Part shown: positions 51,967 through 60,276 of the stretch, piece by piece | How positions within the stretch are numbered: position 1 is the stretch's first letter | Layout: the number at the start of each line of letters is the position of its first letter | DNA from: Natronomonas moolapensis 8.8.11 | Lineage (GTDB): Archaea; Halobacteriota; Halobacteria; Halobacteriales; Haloarculaceae | Direction of reading: 5' to 3' | DNA: 64,000 nucleotides | Assembly (NCBI RefSeq): GCF_000591055.1 | Contig: NC_020388.1 | Location: 2,728,001-2,792,000, forward strand | Notes under the pieces: generated by a model | What the model saw: the letters and a program-made list of their open reading frames with translations, nothing else | Database searches by the model: none | Told to the model about the DNA's origin: nothing | Position numbers and translations under genes: made by a program

Positions 51967-52754
51967 GCCGGGTCGGCCGGATCGGAGCGGAAACGCGCGC
52001 GGCGTGGTTCGCCTTCGTCAGGCGGCGGACGGCGGTGTTCTTCACCTTCTTTTTTCCCGTCATCCTCATCCTCATCTTCGGCGCGTTGATCCGGACGGAC
52101 CCGGCCGGCGGCGGGCTCTTCGCCGAACCGCCGGGCTACTACGTCGCCGGCTACCTCGCCGTCGTGGTCCTCTTTACGCCGCTGTCGCGGATCGGCAGCG
52201 AGGTCGCCCGCCACCGCGAGGGTAACCGCTTCGAGAAACTCGCGACGACGCCGCTGTCACGGGGGGAGTGGCTCCTCGCACAGACGCTCGTCAACGTCGC
52301 CGTCATCGGCCTCGCCTCGCTCGTCATCCTCGGGATGGTGCTCGCCGTCACCGACGCGACCTTCGCGGCGTCGCCGCTCGTCGTTCCCTACCTGGCGCTC
52401 GCGGTCGCGCTGTTCTGTGGGTTCGGCGCCCTGCTCGGCCGCGTCGCCGACTCCCAGGACGGCGTCATCGCGGCCTCCAACGGCGTCGCTATTCCTCTGT
52501 TGTTCCTCTCGGAGACGTTCGTCACTCCGGCGTTGCTCCCGGCGTGGTTCGTCCCCTTCATGGACCTCTCGCCGTTGAGCTACTTCGCTCGGGGGCTCCG
52601 GGCGGCTACCTACCGGCCGCCGGACGGCGCGGGCGCGCGCGTCGGCGAGGCGGGGCTCGTCGGCGCGGATCCCTATCTCAACCTGGCGGTGTTAGCCGTC
52701 CTCGCGGTCGGGTTCTTCGCCGTCGGCGCGTACGCCCTGCCGCGAACCGACTGA
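51963..52754 (+). CDS. ABC-2 type transporter permease
   Basis: This 263-residue membrane protein has six predicted helices in the ABC-2 pattern: RRTAVFFTFFFPVILILIFGALI, VAGYLAVVVLFTPLSRIG and a C-terminal PYLNLAVLAVLAVGFFAVGAYAL. RFEKLATTPLSRGEWLL is the usual coupling segment. The start is GTG at 51963. The exported substrate is unknown; the downstream DUF420 gene hints at a link to terminal-oxidase maturation. Confidence 0.9.
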   Translation: MSRVGRIGAETRAAWFAFVRRRTAVFFTFFFPVILILIFGALIRTDPAGGGLFAEPPGYYVAGYLAVVVLFTPLSRIGSEVARHREGNRFEKLATTPLSRGEWLLAQTLVNVAVIGLASLVILGMVLAVTDATFAASPLVVPYLALAVALFCGFGALLGRVADSQDGVIAASNGVAIPLLFLSETFVTPALLPAWFVPFMDLSPLSYFARGLRAATYRPPDGAGARVGEAGLVGADPYLNLAVLAVLAVGFFAVGAYALPRTD

Positions 52755-52832
52755 TTCGGGGTGGTCGGAAAAGAACCGTCAACCGACGGGGGAAAACGAA
52801 GCGGCCTTTTGCGCCGAAGCCGAATCGGGGGT

Positions 52833-53435
52833 ATGTCTACAGCACGCGGCCCGCGGTTCGCCCGAAAGCACCCGCGGGCGCTCGCGGCCGTCCTTACCGT
52901 GGTCGGCTACGTCGTCGTCGTCGGGACGGTGTACGGCGGGTCGGGGGTCTACCCGGAGATCTCGGAGTCGACCGTCGACGTGCTCGCACACGCCATCGCG
53001 GTCGTCAACACCGCGACGATAGGCTGCCTGCTCGCCGGGATCTACTGGATCAAAAACGACGAGGTGGAAAAACATCGTAAGGCGATGCTGACGGCGTTCG
53101 CGCTCATCCTCCTGTTCTTGGTCATGTACCTGTTGAAGACCGGCGGCGGCGGCCGAAAGGAGATCGTCGCCGGGGCCCCGCTGCGGGGGCTGTACCTCGG
53201 GAGCCTCGGGATCCACATCGTCCTCTCGGTGCTGTCGGTTCCGTTCGTGCTGTACGCGATCACGCTGGGGCTGACCCACACGCCGGCGGAGTTGCGCGAA
53301 ACCGCCCACGCTCGAGTCGGCCGAATCGCGGCGACGGCATGGCTCGTGAGCCTCGTGTTGGGGATCGCCGCCTACCTCATGCTCACGTTCTACTACGCCC
53401 CCGAGCAGATCGAGTTCGTCCGGGGGATGGCGTAG
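52833..53435 (+). CDS. DUF420 family membrane protein
   Basis: This 200-residue protein has about five membrane helices and the DUF420-typical VNTATIGCLLAGIYWIKNDEVEKHRKAMLTAFALILLFLVMYL, with conserved His residues in EKHRKA, IHIVLS and LTHTP. DUF420 genes often neighbour haem-copper oxidase genes, which points to oxidase assembly or haem handling. The next gene's GTG overlaps its stop by one base. Confidence 0.88.
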   Translation: MSTARGPRFARKHPRALAAVLTVVGYVVVVGTVYGGSGVYPEISESTVDVLAHAIAVVNTATIGCLLAGIYWIKNDEVEKHRKAMLTAFALILLFLVMYLLKTGGGGRKEIVAGAPLRGLYLGSLGIHIVLSVLSVPFVLYAITLGLTHTPAELRETAHARVGRIAATAWLVSLVLGIAAYLMLTFYYAPEQIEFVRGMA

Positions 53436-54139
53436 TGCCCGACAAAGACTCGATCAGAACGCGGATCTGGGACCGCCTCGCGGACGACGAGATCGCTCGG
53501 TTCCCGTTTCCACCACACGGCCGGATCACCAACTTCGAGGGCGCGAGCGAGGCGGCCGAGCGCGCGATGGCACTGCCCGAACTCGACGGTGCCGACGCGG
53601 TCAAAGCCAACCCCGACGCGCCACAGTTGCCGCTACGGCGACGCCTTCTAAAGGCGGGAACGACCGTGTACATGGCCGTCCCGCGCCTGGGCGAGGCGGC
53701 GTGTTTCGTCGAACTCGACCCCGCGTCCATTTCGGATCTCGACGCCGCGCCGACGGTCTCGCACATGGGCAGTTACGGGACCCGCGTCGGTCCCGAGGCG
53801 TTGCCGGAGGTCGACGCGGTCGTCTCGGGGAGCGTTGCGGTCGACCATGCGGGCGTCCGGGTGGGGAAGGGCGAAGGGTACAGCGATCTCGAGTTCGGGG
53901 TGCTGCGGGAGTTCGGACTCGTCGACGACGACACGCCGACGGTGACGACCGTCCACGACGTCCAGGTGATCGAGGCGGCGGTCGATCCAGACCGTCACGA
54001 CGTCCCGATAGACATCGTCTGCACGCCGACGCGGACGATCCGGACCGAACCGGGGGCGAAGCCGACCGGGATCTACTGGTCGGCGCTGGAGTCGACCCGC
54101 CGCGAGGAGATCCCGATTCTCGACCGGATAGCCCGTTGA
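53435..54139 (+). CDS. 5-formyltetrahydrofolate cyclo-ligase family protein
   Basis: This 234-residue protein has IRTRIWDRLADDEIARFP, then VKANPDAPQLPLRRRLLKAGTTVYMAVPRL, and GVRVGKGEGYSDLEFGVL, the conserved nucleotide-loop motif of the MTHFS family. It would convert 5-formyl-THF to methenyl-THF, though archaeal members may act on other substrates. The start is GTG at 53435, coupled to the DUF420 gene (TAGTG). Confidence 0.88.
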   Translation: MPDKDSIRTRIWDRLADDEIARFPFPPHGRITNFEGASEAAERAMALPELDGADAVKANPDAPQLPLRRRLLKAGTTVYMAVPRLGEAACFVELDPASISDLDAAPTVSHMGSYGTRVGPEALPEVDAVVSGSVAVDHAGVRVGKGEGYSDLEFGVLREFGLVDDDTPTVTTVHDVQVIEAAVDPDRHDVPIDIVCTPTRTIRTEPGAKPTGIYWSALESTRREEIPILDRIAR

Positions 54140-54213
54140 CGGGGGGCGAAAAAGCGCAAACGCCCCATACCGAGCCGTCTATCCGGAGACCGCCGGCAGT
54201 TTTTGCCGTATAC

Positions 54214-54239
54214 GTGATGATCGATCATTACATTTAATA
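54214..54239 (+). promoter_or_regulatory. Palindrome plus TATA box before the larC transcript
   Basis: An 18-bp near-palindrome, GTGATGATCGATCATTAC (54214-54231), contains a perfect 12-bp core. It lies immediately before the TATA-like TTTAATA (54233-54239). The box is 27-29 bp from the ATG of the small ORF at 54265. A regulator bound at the palindrome would touch the BRE position. Confidence 0.55.
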
Positions 54240-54264
54240 CCCAGTAGGGAAATGGAAGAGGTAG

Positions 54265-54408
54265 ATGCCCCGAGACGAGATCGAACCGATGGTCCCGATG
54301 ATGCCGACAGACGACACGCCCGCGACGACCGTTCGCGCCGACGGCGGACAACGCAAACGCTACGACGCCGACGAGGTAGAGGCCGCTCTCGTCCCGGATC
54401 TCCGGTAA
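54265..54408 (+). CDS. 47-residue leader protein upstream of larC
   Basis: This small ORF reads MPRDEIEPMVPMMPTDDTPA, continues TTVRADGGQRKRYDADEVEAAL and ends VPDLR. A TATA-like box and palindrome at exactly leaderless spacing support real expression. larC follows 84 bp downstream on the same strand. The acidic and Met-rich start has no match that I recognise; the TVRADGGQRKRYDADEVEAAL part weakly recalls an ATP-cone. Function is unknown. Confidence 0.55.
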   Translation: MPRDEIEPMVPMMPTDDTPATTVRADGGQRKRYDADEVEAALVPDLR

Positions 54409-54492
54409 GTCGCTCGATTCTTCAACACCGACCACGAGGGCTGCTGTCCCCCGACCGGTCCCTTTTTCGCCGCGGCGACCCGACCACGGGCC

Positions 54493-55884
54493 ATGCAGAC
54501 GCTCGCGCTCGACGGCCGCACCGGGGCCGCCGGCGACATGATCCTCGGCGCGCTCGTGGCGGCCGGCGCTGACCCCGACGCCCTCGCCCCCGTCGAGGCT
54601 GCCCTCCCCATCGAGTACCACATCGACGAGACCACTGAAAAGGGGATCGTCGCCACGACGGTCGATGTCAGTATCGAAGTCAGCGGGGGCGACACCGACG
54701 ACGCGGACGCGAACGGCAGCGATCCCGGCGGGGCCGCGCACGCCCACCAGCACGGGGGGACCACCCACAGCCACGGTCGTACTCACGACCACGAAAACGA
54801 TGGGACCCACGATGATGAGAACGATGAGACGGGCGACGGACACGCTCACGCGCACGCGCGCGCCGAAGGGGCCGGGGCACACCGGACGTACGCCGAGTGC
54901 CGCGAGCTCGTCGCCAGCATGGACCTGTCGGATCGGGTTGAGGCCGACGCCATAGCGACGTTCCGGCGACTCGGCGTCGCAGAGGCCCGCGTCCACGGGA
55001 CCGACCTCGAGGACACCCACTTCCACGAGGTCGGGGCCGACGACGCGATCGCCGATATCGTCGGCGCGGCGCTTCTCGTCGACGACCTCGGCGTCGAGTC
55101 GGTCGTCACGACGCCGGTCGCCGCGGGCGGCGGCGAGGTGTCGATGAGCCACGGGACCTACCCGGTTCCGGCCCCCGCCGTCGCCTACATCGCCGGCGAG
55201 GCAGACTGGGAGTTGACCGGCGGACCGGCGGCGACGGAGCTTCTGACCCCGACGGGCGCGGCCGTGTTGGCGCAACTCGCCGACGGAGTCGACTCGCTGC
55301 CGTCGCTGTCGGTCGAATCTGTCGGTTACGGGGCGGGGCGGACATCCCTCGAGGGCCGTCCGAACGTTCTCAGGGCGACGGTCGGGGCGGCGTCGGGGAG
55401 TCTCGCCCGCGACGGGATCAGGGTCCTCGAGACGGTCGTCGACGACGCGACGCCGGAGGTACTCGGCGGACTCCACGACCGACTCGCCGACGCCGGCGCG
55501 CGCAACGTGACGGTGGTCCCGGCGACGATGAAGAAGGCTCGCCCCGGTCACCTGATACGGGTCGTCGTACGCCCCGAGGACGTCGCGGCGGTCGCGGAAC
55601 GACTCGCGGCCGAGACGGGCACGCTCGGGATTCGCGAGACGCCGACGACCCACCGCTGGATCGCCGAACGCTCCGTCGAGGCCGTCACAATCGAGGTCGG
55701 CGGCGAGCGCCACGAAGTCGACGTGAAGGTCGCCGCGGACGACGCCGGCGAGGTCTACGACGTGAGCGCCGAGTACGACGACTGCGCGTCGGTCGCCGCC
55801 GAGACCGATCGCCCGACGCGGGAGATACTGCGGCGCGCGGAGGCGGCCTACCGAACGGGCGAAGCGGTCGAGGAAGAGCTGTAG
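54493..55884 (+). CDS. larC: LarC, nickel insertion into the pincer nucleotide cofactor
   Basis: This 463-residue LarC is the CTP-dependent nickel-insertion enzyme of the nickel-pincer nucleotide pathway. It starts MQTLALDGRTGAAGDMILGALV, followed by a His-rich segment from about residues 80-135 (HAHQHGG, HSHGRTHDH and HAHAHAR) that fits a nickel-binding region. Then come DTHFHEVGADDAIADIVGAA-like and TYPVPAPAVA motifs. In some bacteria larC is split by a programmed frameshift; here it is one continuous frame. larE is at 18983-19870. Confidence 0.93.
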   Translation: MQTLALDGRTGAAGDMILGALVAAGADPDALAPVEAALPIEYHIDETTEKGIVATTVDVSIEVSGGDTDDADANGSDPGGAAHAHQHGGTTHSHGRTHDHENDGTHDDENDETGDGHAHAHARAEGAGAHRTYAECRELVASMDLSDRVEADAIATFRRLGVAEARVHGTDLEDTHFHEVGADDAIADIVGAALLVDDLGVESVVTTPVAAGGGEVSMSHGTYPVPAPAVAYIAGEADWELTGGPAATELLTPTGAAVLAQLADGVDSLPSLSVESVGYGAGRTSLEGRPNVLRATVGAASGSLARDGIRVLETVVDDATPEVLGGLHDRLADAGARNVTVVPATMKKARPGHLIRVVVRPEDVAAVAERLAAETGTLGIRETPTTHRWIAERSVEAVTIEVGGERHEVDVKVAADDAGEVYDVSAEYDDCASVAAETDRPTREILRRAEAAYRTGEAVEEEL

Positions 55885-55941
55885 CGGCGATCAGATAAAA
55901 AACGGGCGATCGTGAACCGACGCTCTGGGGAGCCGCCGGCC

Positions 55942-57312
55942 TCAGAACGTCTCGAGGTAGCGGTCGAGTTCCCAGTCGGAGACGTCGACGAGGTACTCCT
56001 CGAACTCCTGGCTCTTCGCCTCGACGAACTTCTCGCCGATGTGGTCCCCGAGGGCGTTCATGACGACCTCGTCTTCCTCGAGGGCTTCGACGGCCTCGCC
56101 GAGGTTGCTCGGGAGCGTCTCGATGCCGTACTCCTCGCGTTTGCTCTCGTCGAACTCGTAGATGTTCTCGCGGATCGGATCGGGGGCTTCGAGTCCTTTC
56201 TCGATGCCATCGAGACCGGCGTGGATGAGCGCCGCGAAGGCGAGGTAAGGGTTACACGAGGGGTCGGGGAAGCGGGCCTCGATCCGGCTCGCGGCCGGGA
56301 CGCGCGCGGCCGGCTTGCGGATCAGCGCCGAGCGGTTGCGGTCGGACCACGCGATGTAGACCGGCGCTTCGTAGCCGGGGACGAGCCGCTTGTAGCTGTT
56401 GACCGTCGGGTCCGCGACCGCCGTGATCGCCGGGGCGTGCTCGAGGACGCCGGCGAGGTACGAGTGGGCCGTCTCCGAGAGGTTGAACTCGTCGTCCTCG
56501 TCGTGGAAGGCGTTCTCGCCGTCTTTGAACAGCGACATATGGGTGTGCATCCCCGAGCCGTTGATTTTCGGGATCGGCTTGGGCATAAAGGTGGCGTGGA
56601 GGTCGTGTTGGGCGGCGATCGCCCGGACGACCGTCCGGAAGGTGCCGACGTTGTCCGCCGTCGTCAACGCGTCGTCGTACTCGAAGTTGATCTCGTGTTG
56701 GCCGCGGGCGACCTCGTGGTGGGAGGCCTCGATCTCGAAGCCCATGTCTTCGAGGCCGTAGATGATGTCGCGGCGGACGTCGCTTGCGAGGTCCTTCGGC
56801 GCAAGGTCGAAGTAGCCGCCCTGATCGCCGGTATCCGTGGTCGCTCGGCCATCCTCGTCTTCCTCGAAGAGGAAGAACTCGGGCTCGGGCGCGAAGTTGA
56901 TATCGTAGCCCATCTCCTCGGCGCGGTCGATGGCGCGTCGGAGGACGTAGCGGGGATCGCCTTCGAAGGGCTCGCCGGTGGAGGTGTTGTAGACGTCACA
57001 GATCATCCGGGCGGAGGCGCCGTCGTCGAAGTTCCGCCACGGGAGCACGGCGAACGTGCTCGCATCTGGGATGAGCCGCATGTCGGACTCCTGGATCCGA
57101 ACGAACCCCTCGATCGAGGAACCGTCGAAGTAGATACCGTCGGTGAAGGCCTTTTCGGCCTGATCGGCCGGGACGGCGACGTTCTTGACCGTGCCGAGGA
57201 TGTCGGTAAACTGCAATCGGAGGAACCCGACGTCTTTCTCGTCTATCTCGTCGAGAACGGCCTGTGCTTCGTCCGTGAGACCGCCATCGGCGGTTACGTT
57301 GTCGTTCGTCAT
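55942..57312 (-). CDS. glnA: Glutamine synthetase, type I
   Basis: This 456-residue enzyme assimilates ammonia into glutamine using ATP. Visible motifs are [50 protein letters not shown] and the ATP/glutamate segment [40 protein letters not shown] follows. There is no clear adenylylation Tyr loop of the enterobacterial type. It is divergent from lrp, and both promoters lie in a 127-bp gap. Confidence 0.95.
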   Translation of the reverse strand: MTNDNVTADGGLTDEAQAVLDEIDEKDVGFLRLQFTDILGTVKNVAVPADQAEKAFTDGIYFDGSSIEGFVRIQESDMRLIPDASTFAVLPWRNFDDGASARMICDVYNTSTGEPFEGDPRYVLRRAIDRAEEMGYDINFAPEPEFFLFEEDEDGRATTDTGDQGGYFDLAPKDLASDVRRDIIYGLEDMGFEIEASHHEVARGQHEINFEYDDALTTADNVGTFRTVVRAIAAQHDLHATFMPKPIPKINGSGMHTHMSLFKDGENAFHDEDDEFNLSETAHSYLAGVLEHAPAITAVADPTVNSYKRLVPGYEAPVYIAWSDRNRSALIRKPAARVPAASRIEARFPDPSCNPYLAFAALIHAGLDGIEKGLEAPDPIRENIYEFDESKREEYGIETLPSNLGEAVEALEEDEVVMNALGDHIGEKFVEAKSQEFEEYLVDVSDWELDRYLETF

Positions 57313-57343
57313 GTTTCTCGTCGTGCGTTTCGACGCGTCCCCG

Positions 57344-57416
57344 TACTAAAACGTTGCTGATCTGCGCAAATCTCTCACCCCGTCGATAAGAACTGAATAG
57401 TCGTAAATTTCTAAAG
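57344..57416. promoter_or_regulatory. Divergent glnA/lrp promoter region
   Basis: Minus-strand TTTTAGTA (57344-57351) is placed for glnA with a leader of about 8 bases. Plus-strand TTTCTAAAG (57408-57416) is centred 27 bp before the lrp ATG, which predicts a leaderless transcript. The 56 bp between them could hold an Lrp site. Confidence 0.5.
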
Positions 57417-57439
57417 CCCCCAGGGAGTATCGGAGTGTA

Positions 57440-57892
57440 ATGACGTACGAAAATCTCGACCGGAAGTTGGTGAACGCGCTGCTCGAAGACGGTCGCGCGT
57501 CGCTGCGCTCGCTCGGGGAGGACCTCGACGTCTCCGTGACGACGGTGTCGAATCACATCTCGAACCTCGAGGAGGAGGGCATCATCCGGGGGTACGCCCC
57601 CATCGTCGACTACGGCGAGTTGGGCTACGACGTGACCGCCATCATTCAACTCAAGGTGGAGGGAAGCGCCCTGCCCGACATCACCGACCGCCTCCAGGAA
57701 CACACACACATGGTTACCGTCTACGAGACCACCGGCGACCACGACATTATCGCCGTCGGGAAGTTCACCGACACCGACCACATGAACGAGCAAATCAAGG
57801 AACTGCTCATCGACCCCGACATCAAGGAATCCAACACCAGTGTCGTCCTCAACACCGTCGTCGAGAACGAACAGTTCGACCTCGACTACTGA
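57440..57892 (+). CDS. lrp: Lrp/AsnC family regulator
   Basis: This 150-residue regulator has an AsnC-type HTH ([47 protein letters not shown]) and a C-terminal RAM ligand-binding domain ([14 protein letters not shown], then [26 protein letters not shown]). Such Lrp genes often sit opposite glnA in haloarchaea, where they respond to glutamine and nitrogen status. A terminator-like hairpin follows. Confidence 0.93.
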   Translation: MTYENLDRKLVNALLEDGRASLRSLGEDLDVSVTTVSNHISNLEEEGIIRGYAPIVDYGELGYDVTAIIQLKVEGSALPDITDRLQEHTHMVTVYETTGDHDIIAVGKFTDTDHMNEQIKELLIDPDIKESNTSVVLNTVVENEQFDLDY

Positions 57893-57938
57893 GGCCGGGC
57901 AGACGACGGCCGCCTCGTCGGCAACGCGGGGACAGCCA

Positions 57939-57968
57939 GCCGCCGCTCTAGGGGCCGGCGGCCTTTTT
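57939..57968 (+). terminator. Hairpin and T run after lrp
   Basis: The arms GCCGCC (57939-57944) and GGCGGC (57957-57962) are followed by a C and five T at 57964-57968. This fits an intrinsic terminator 47 bp after the lrp stop. Confidence 0.5.
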
Positions 57969-57992
57969 GTCCGTCGACGCGTAGCCGGCGTC

Positions 57993-58277
57993 ATGGCGAC
58001 GAAAGCCCGGCTCAACGCGGTCGTCTCGCGTCTGTTCGGGTTGTTTTTGTTCGTGGTCGCCGTTGGAAACGGCCTCGTCGGGACGCGGGCGTTCGCGATC
58101 CTCTTCGGCGTGGTCGGGTTGGTCTTCGTGTCGCTGTCGGGGTACGTCTCGAGCAACCCCGAGGAGTTCGGCGGGGACGCGTCGGTCCCGGATCGGGCCG
58201 TCCGCGCCGTCGTACTCGGTGGGTGGGCCGCCATCGCGGCGGCGGCGGTGGTCGTCGTCGCGCTCGCGGCGGTGTAG
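57993..58277 (+). CDS. Small membrane protein
   Basis: This 94-residue protein has three predicted hydrophobic segments (LFGLFLFVVAVGNGLVG, AFAILFGVVGLVFVSLSGYV and VLGGWAAIAAAAVVVVALAAV). An acidic loop (SSNPEEFGGDASVPD) lies between segments 2 and 3. The family is unknown. It is convergent with hisH. Confidence 0.6.
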   Translation: MATKARLNAVVSRLFGLFLFVVAVGNGLVGTRAFAILFGVVGLVFVSLSGYVSSNPEEFGGDASVPDRAVRAVVLGGWAAIAAAAVVVVALAAV

Positions 58278-58363
58278 CCGGGGGCCGAAGCCGGAGCCGA
58301 CATCGGGACCGAGTCGGGTCAGGTCGGGTCGGTCGAGTCCGAAGGACCGGACTCCGGCGGTCG

Positions 58364-59008
58364 TCACGCGAGGCAGTACTCGACGAAATTTCGCAGGATC
58401 CGGAGCCCGGTGTCGCTGGATTTCTCGGGGTGGAACTGCGTGCCGAAGACGTTGCCCGCCTCGTTGGCGACGATGGCCGGGAACTCGACGCCGTAGTCGG
58501 TCGTCGCGACGACGGCCGAGTCGTCGTCCGGGGCGGCGTAATACGAGTGGACGAAGTACGCGTAGCCGCCGTCGATCCCCTCGGCGATGGGGTGTTCGCG
58601 TCCGACGTCGAGTTCGTTCCACCCCATGTGTGGGACTTTTTGTCCCTCGTCGAACCGGAGGTTCGTCCCCGACACGAGATCCAGCCCCCGGACGTCGCCC
58701 TGGCCGACCGTCTCGGCCTCCTCGCTGGTGGTCAAAAGCATCTGCATCCCGAGACAGATCCCGAAGAGGGGCCGCCCCTCCGCGGCGGCGTCGACGAGCG
58801 CCTCTCGGAACGGGCCGGCGTTGTCCATCCCCTCGCTGAACGCCCCGACGCCCGGCAGCACGATCCCGTCGGCGGCGTCGAAGTCGGCGGGGTCCGCCGA
58901 CAACGTTACCGTCGCGCCGGCCCGCTCCAGCCCGCGGGTGACGCTCCGGAGGTTCCCGAGACCGTAGTCGACGAGGACGACGTCCGCCGTCCGCTGGGTG
59001 GTGCTCAT
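58364..59008 (-). CDS. hisH: HisH, imidazole glycerol phosphate synthase glutaminase
   Basis: This 214-residue class I glutamine amidotransferase supplies ammonia to HisF in histidine biosynthesis. It has VVLVDYGLGNLRSVTRGL, the oxyanion LPGVGAFSEGM, the nucleophile Cys in FGICLGMQMLL and His/Glu in FGTQFHPEKS. ATG at 59008 is chosen. hisF is not adjacent. Confidence 0.94.
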   Translation of the reverse strand: MSTTQRTADVVLVDYGLGNLRSVTRGLERAGATVTLSADPADFDAADGIVLPGVGAFSEGMDNAGPFREALVDAAAEGRPLFGICLGMQMLLTTSEEAETVGQGDVRGLDLVSGTNLRFDEGQKVPHMGWNELDVGREHPIAEGIDGGYAYFVHSYYAAPDDDSAVVATTDYGVEFPAIVANEAGNVFGTQFHPEKSSDTGLRILRNFVEYCLA

Positions 59009-59140
59009 GTCCCGGTCTCCGCGGCCGTCGGCAAAGTCGGTTTGGGTTCGCGCAGTCGCGTGTAGCGGGTCGCGTCCGCGTGGCTGTCGGGGGCGGCCAG
59101 CGGTGTGCGACCGTCCGCGTCCGTGCGGTCGTCGAGGGCG

Positions 59141-59170
59141 CTTATAAACGACTCGCCGGCCATTTATCAG
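59141..59170 (+). promoter_or_regulatory. Two TATA-like boxes 21 bp apart before the gene at 59193
   Basis: CTTATAAAC (59141-59149) and ATTTATCAG (59162-59170) are about 21 bp apart. The second is 27 bp before the ATG at 59193 and fits a leaderless transcript; the first is one repeat period further upstream. Between the hisH start and this point the 59009-59140 sequence shows nothing else. Confidence 0.45.
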
Positions 59171-59192
59171 CAAACGCCGTGTGCTGTCCCGT

Positions 59193-59402
59193 ATGTCCCG
59201 CGATGCGCTGTTGGCCGCCGAGACCAAGATCACGCTCGCGTTCATGGTTCTCGGGCTCACGGCGTGGTATCTGGTCGGAACCGTCGCGGACAGCGACCTC
59301 CTCGAAGTGGGCGCACTCCTCGGTGTCGGGGTCGTCCTGCCGACGCTGATAAACGAACTGCGGCGTCGTTCGGGGTCGGAGTCGGAGCCGGGGGCGGAGT
59401 AA
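59193..59402 (+). CDS. Small two-helix membrane protein
   Basis: This 69-residue protein has two hydrophobic segments (ITLAFMVLGLTAWYLVGTV and VGALLGVGVVLPTLINEL) and a charged Ser/Glu-rich tail (RRRSGSESEPGAE). The family is not recognised. A 24-bp minisatellite follows the stop in the same frame. Confidence 0.65.
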   Translation: MSRDALLAAETKITLAFMVLGLTAWYLVGTVADSDLLEVGALLGVGVVLPTLINELRRRSGSESEPGAE

Positions 59403-59414
59403 GACAGGGTCGGA

Positions 59415-59485
59415 GCTGGAGTCGAAATCGGAGTCGAAGCTGGAGTCGAAATCGGAGTCGAAGCTGGAGTCGAAGTCTAAACCGG
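59415..59485. repeat. 24-bp minisatellite
   Basis: The unit starts GCTGGAGTCGAAATCGGAGT and repeats at 59415, 59439 and 59463, the last incomplete. It lies in the 223-bp convergent gap after the small membrane protein. Confidence 0.8.
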
Positions 59486-59548
59486 AGTAAGGCTGGGCCG
59501 AAGTCGGACCGGAGACAGTGCGTATCCGAACCAGCGCCACCTCGGGGG

Positions 59549-59580
59549 CATTTATAAACCGAGGCGCGCTGTTTATAAAT
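59549..59580. repeat. Pair of TTTATAAA boxes 21 bp apart in a convergent gap
   Basis: CATTTATAAAC (59549) and TGTTTATAAAT (59570) are 21 bp apart and separated by GC-rich sequence. Both neighbouring genes end here, so neither box serves a visible gene promoter. Confidence 0.6.
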
Positions 59581-59625
59581 AAAGCCGGTGCGACGGCGGT
59601 GAAAGCGGTCCCCCTCGCACCGCGG

Positions 59626-60207
59626 TCAGAACTCGCCCAACCGCGATTGGTCGCCGCCGCCGTCGACGAGGTCGACGGCTGCTTCGAGCGCCGCGGCGAA
59701 CGTCTCGCGCTGGCTCGGGTCGTACAGCGTCGCCGCGGGGTGGACACAGACGAGCACGCGGCGCGGGGTGCCGTTGATCCGGGCGTCGTGAACCGACCCG
59801 GCCTCGGCGGTCACCGGGACGGACCGGCCGAGCAGGTGCTCGGCGGGGACCTTCCCGAGCGCGACGACGACTTCAGGGTCGACCGACTCGAGTTCCCGTT
59901 CGAGGTGCGGCCGGCAGTTGGCCAGTTCCTCGGCGGTCGGGTCCCGGTTGTCGGGGGGGCGACACCGGACGCAGTTCGTGATCCGGACGTCCCGGCGAGC
60001 CAGCCCCAGGTCCCGGAGCGCGTCGTCGAGGACGTCGCCCGACCGCCCGACGAAGGGGTCGCCGGTCTCGTCCTCGCGCTCGCCGGGGGCCTCGCCGACG
60101 AAGCACAACTCGGCGTCCGCCGGGCCGACGCCGTTGACGATGCGGCTCCGGGCGTCGCACAGCTCCGCACACCGCGTGCAGTCAGAAACGTCGATCTCCT
60201 CTGGCAC
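59626..60207 (-). CDS. Uracil-DNA glycosylase, family 4/5 type
   Basis: This 193-residue iron-sulfur uracil-DNA glycosylase removes uracil from DNA. The cluster Cys are in DCTRCAELCDAR, and in the later TNCVRCRPPDNRD and ANCRPHLERELE. The active-site segment is FVGEAPGEREDETGDPFVGRSG, with the second motif VCVHPAATLYDP. GTG at 60207 is chosen because the Cys motif begins soon after. It is followed by the convergent repeat region. Confidence 0.92.
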   Translation of the reverse strand: MPEEIDVSDCTRCAELCDARSRIVNGVGPADAELCFVGEAPGEREDETGDPFVGRSGDVLDDALRDLGLARRDVRITNCVRCRPPDNRDPTAEELANCRPHLERELESVDPEVVVALGKVPAEHLLGRSVPVTAEAGSVHDARINGTPRRVLVCVHPAATLYDPSQRETFAAALEAAVDLVDGGGDQSRLGEF

Positions 60208-60276
60208 GTTCGTCGGATCGGCGCGCCGGGAGTTAACGCCGCCGGTCGAGGCGGACACGAGACCCCGGCGGGGGTG

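Noticed and set aside
54208-54240. NikR operator upstream of larC
   Set aside because: The palindrome does not match the known GTATGA-N16-TCATAC spacing, so I call it only an unassigned operator candidate.
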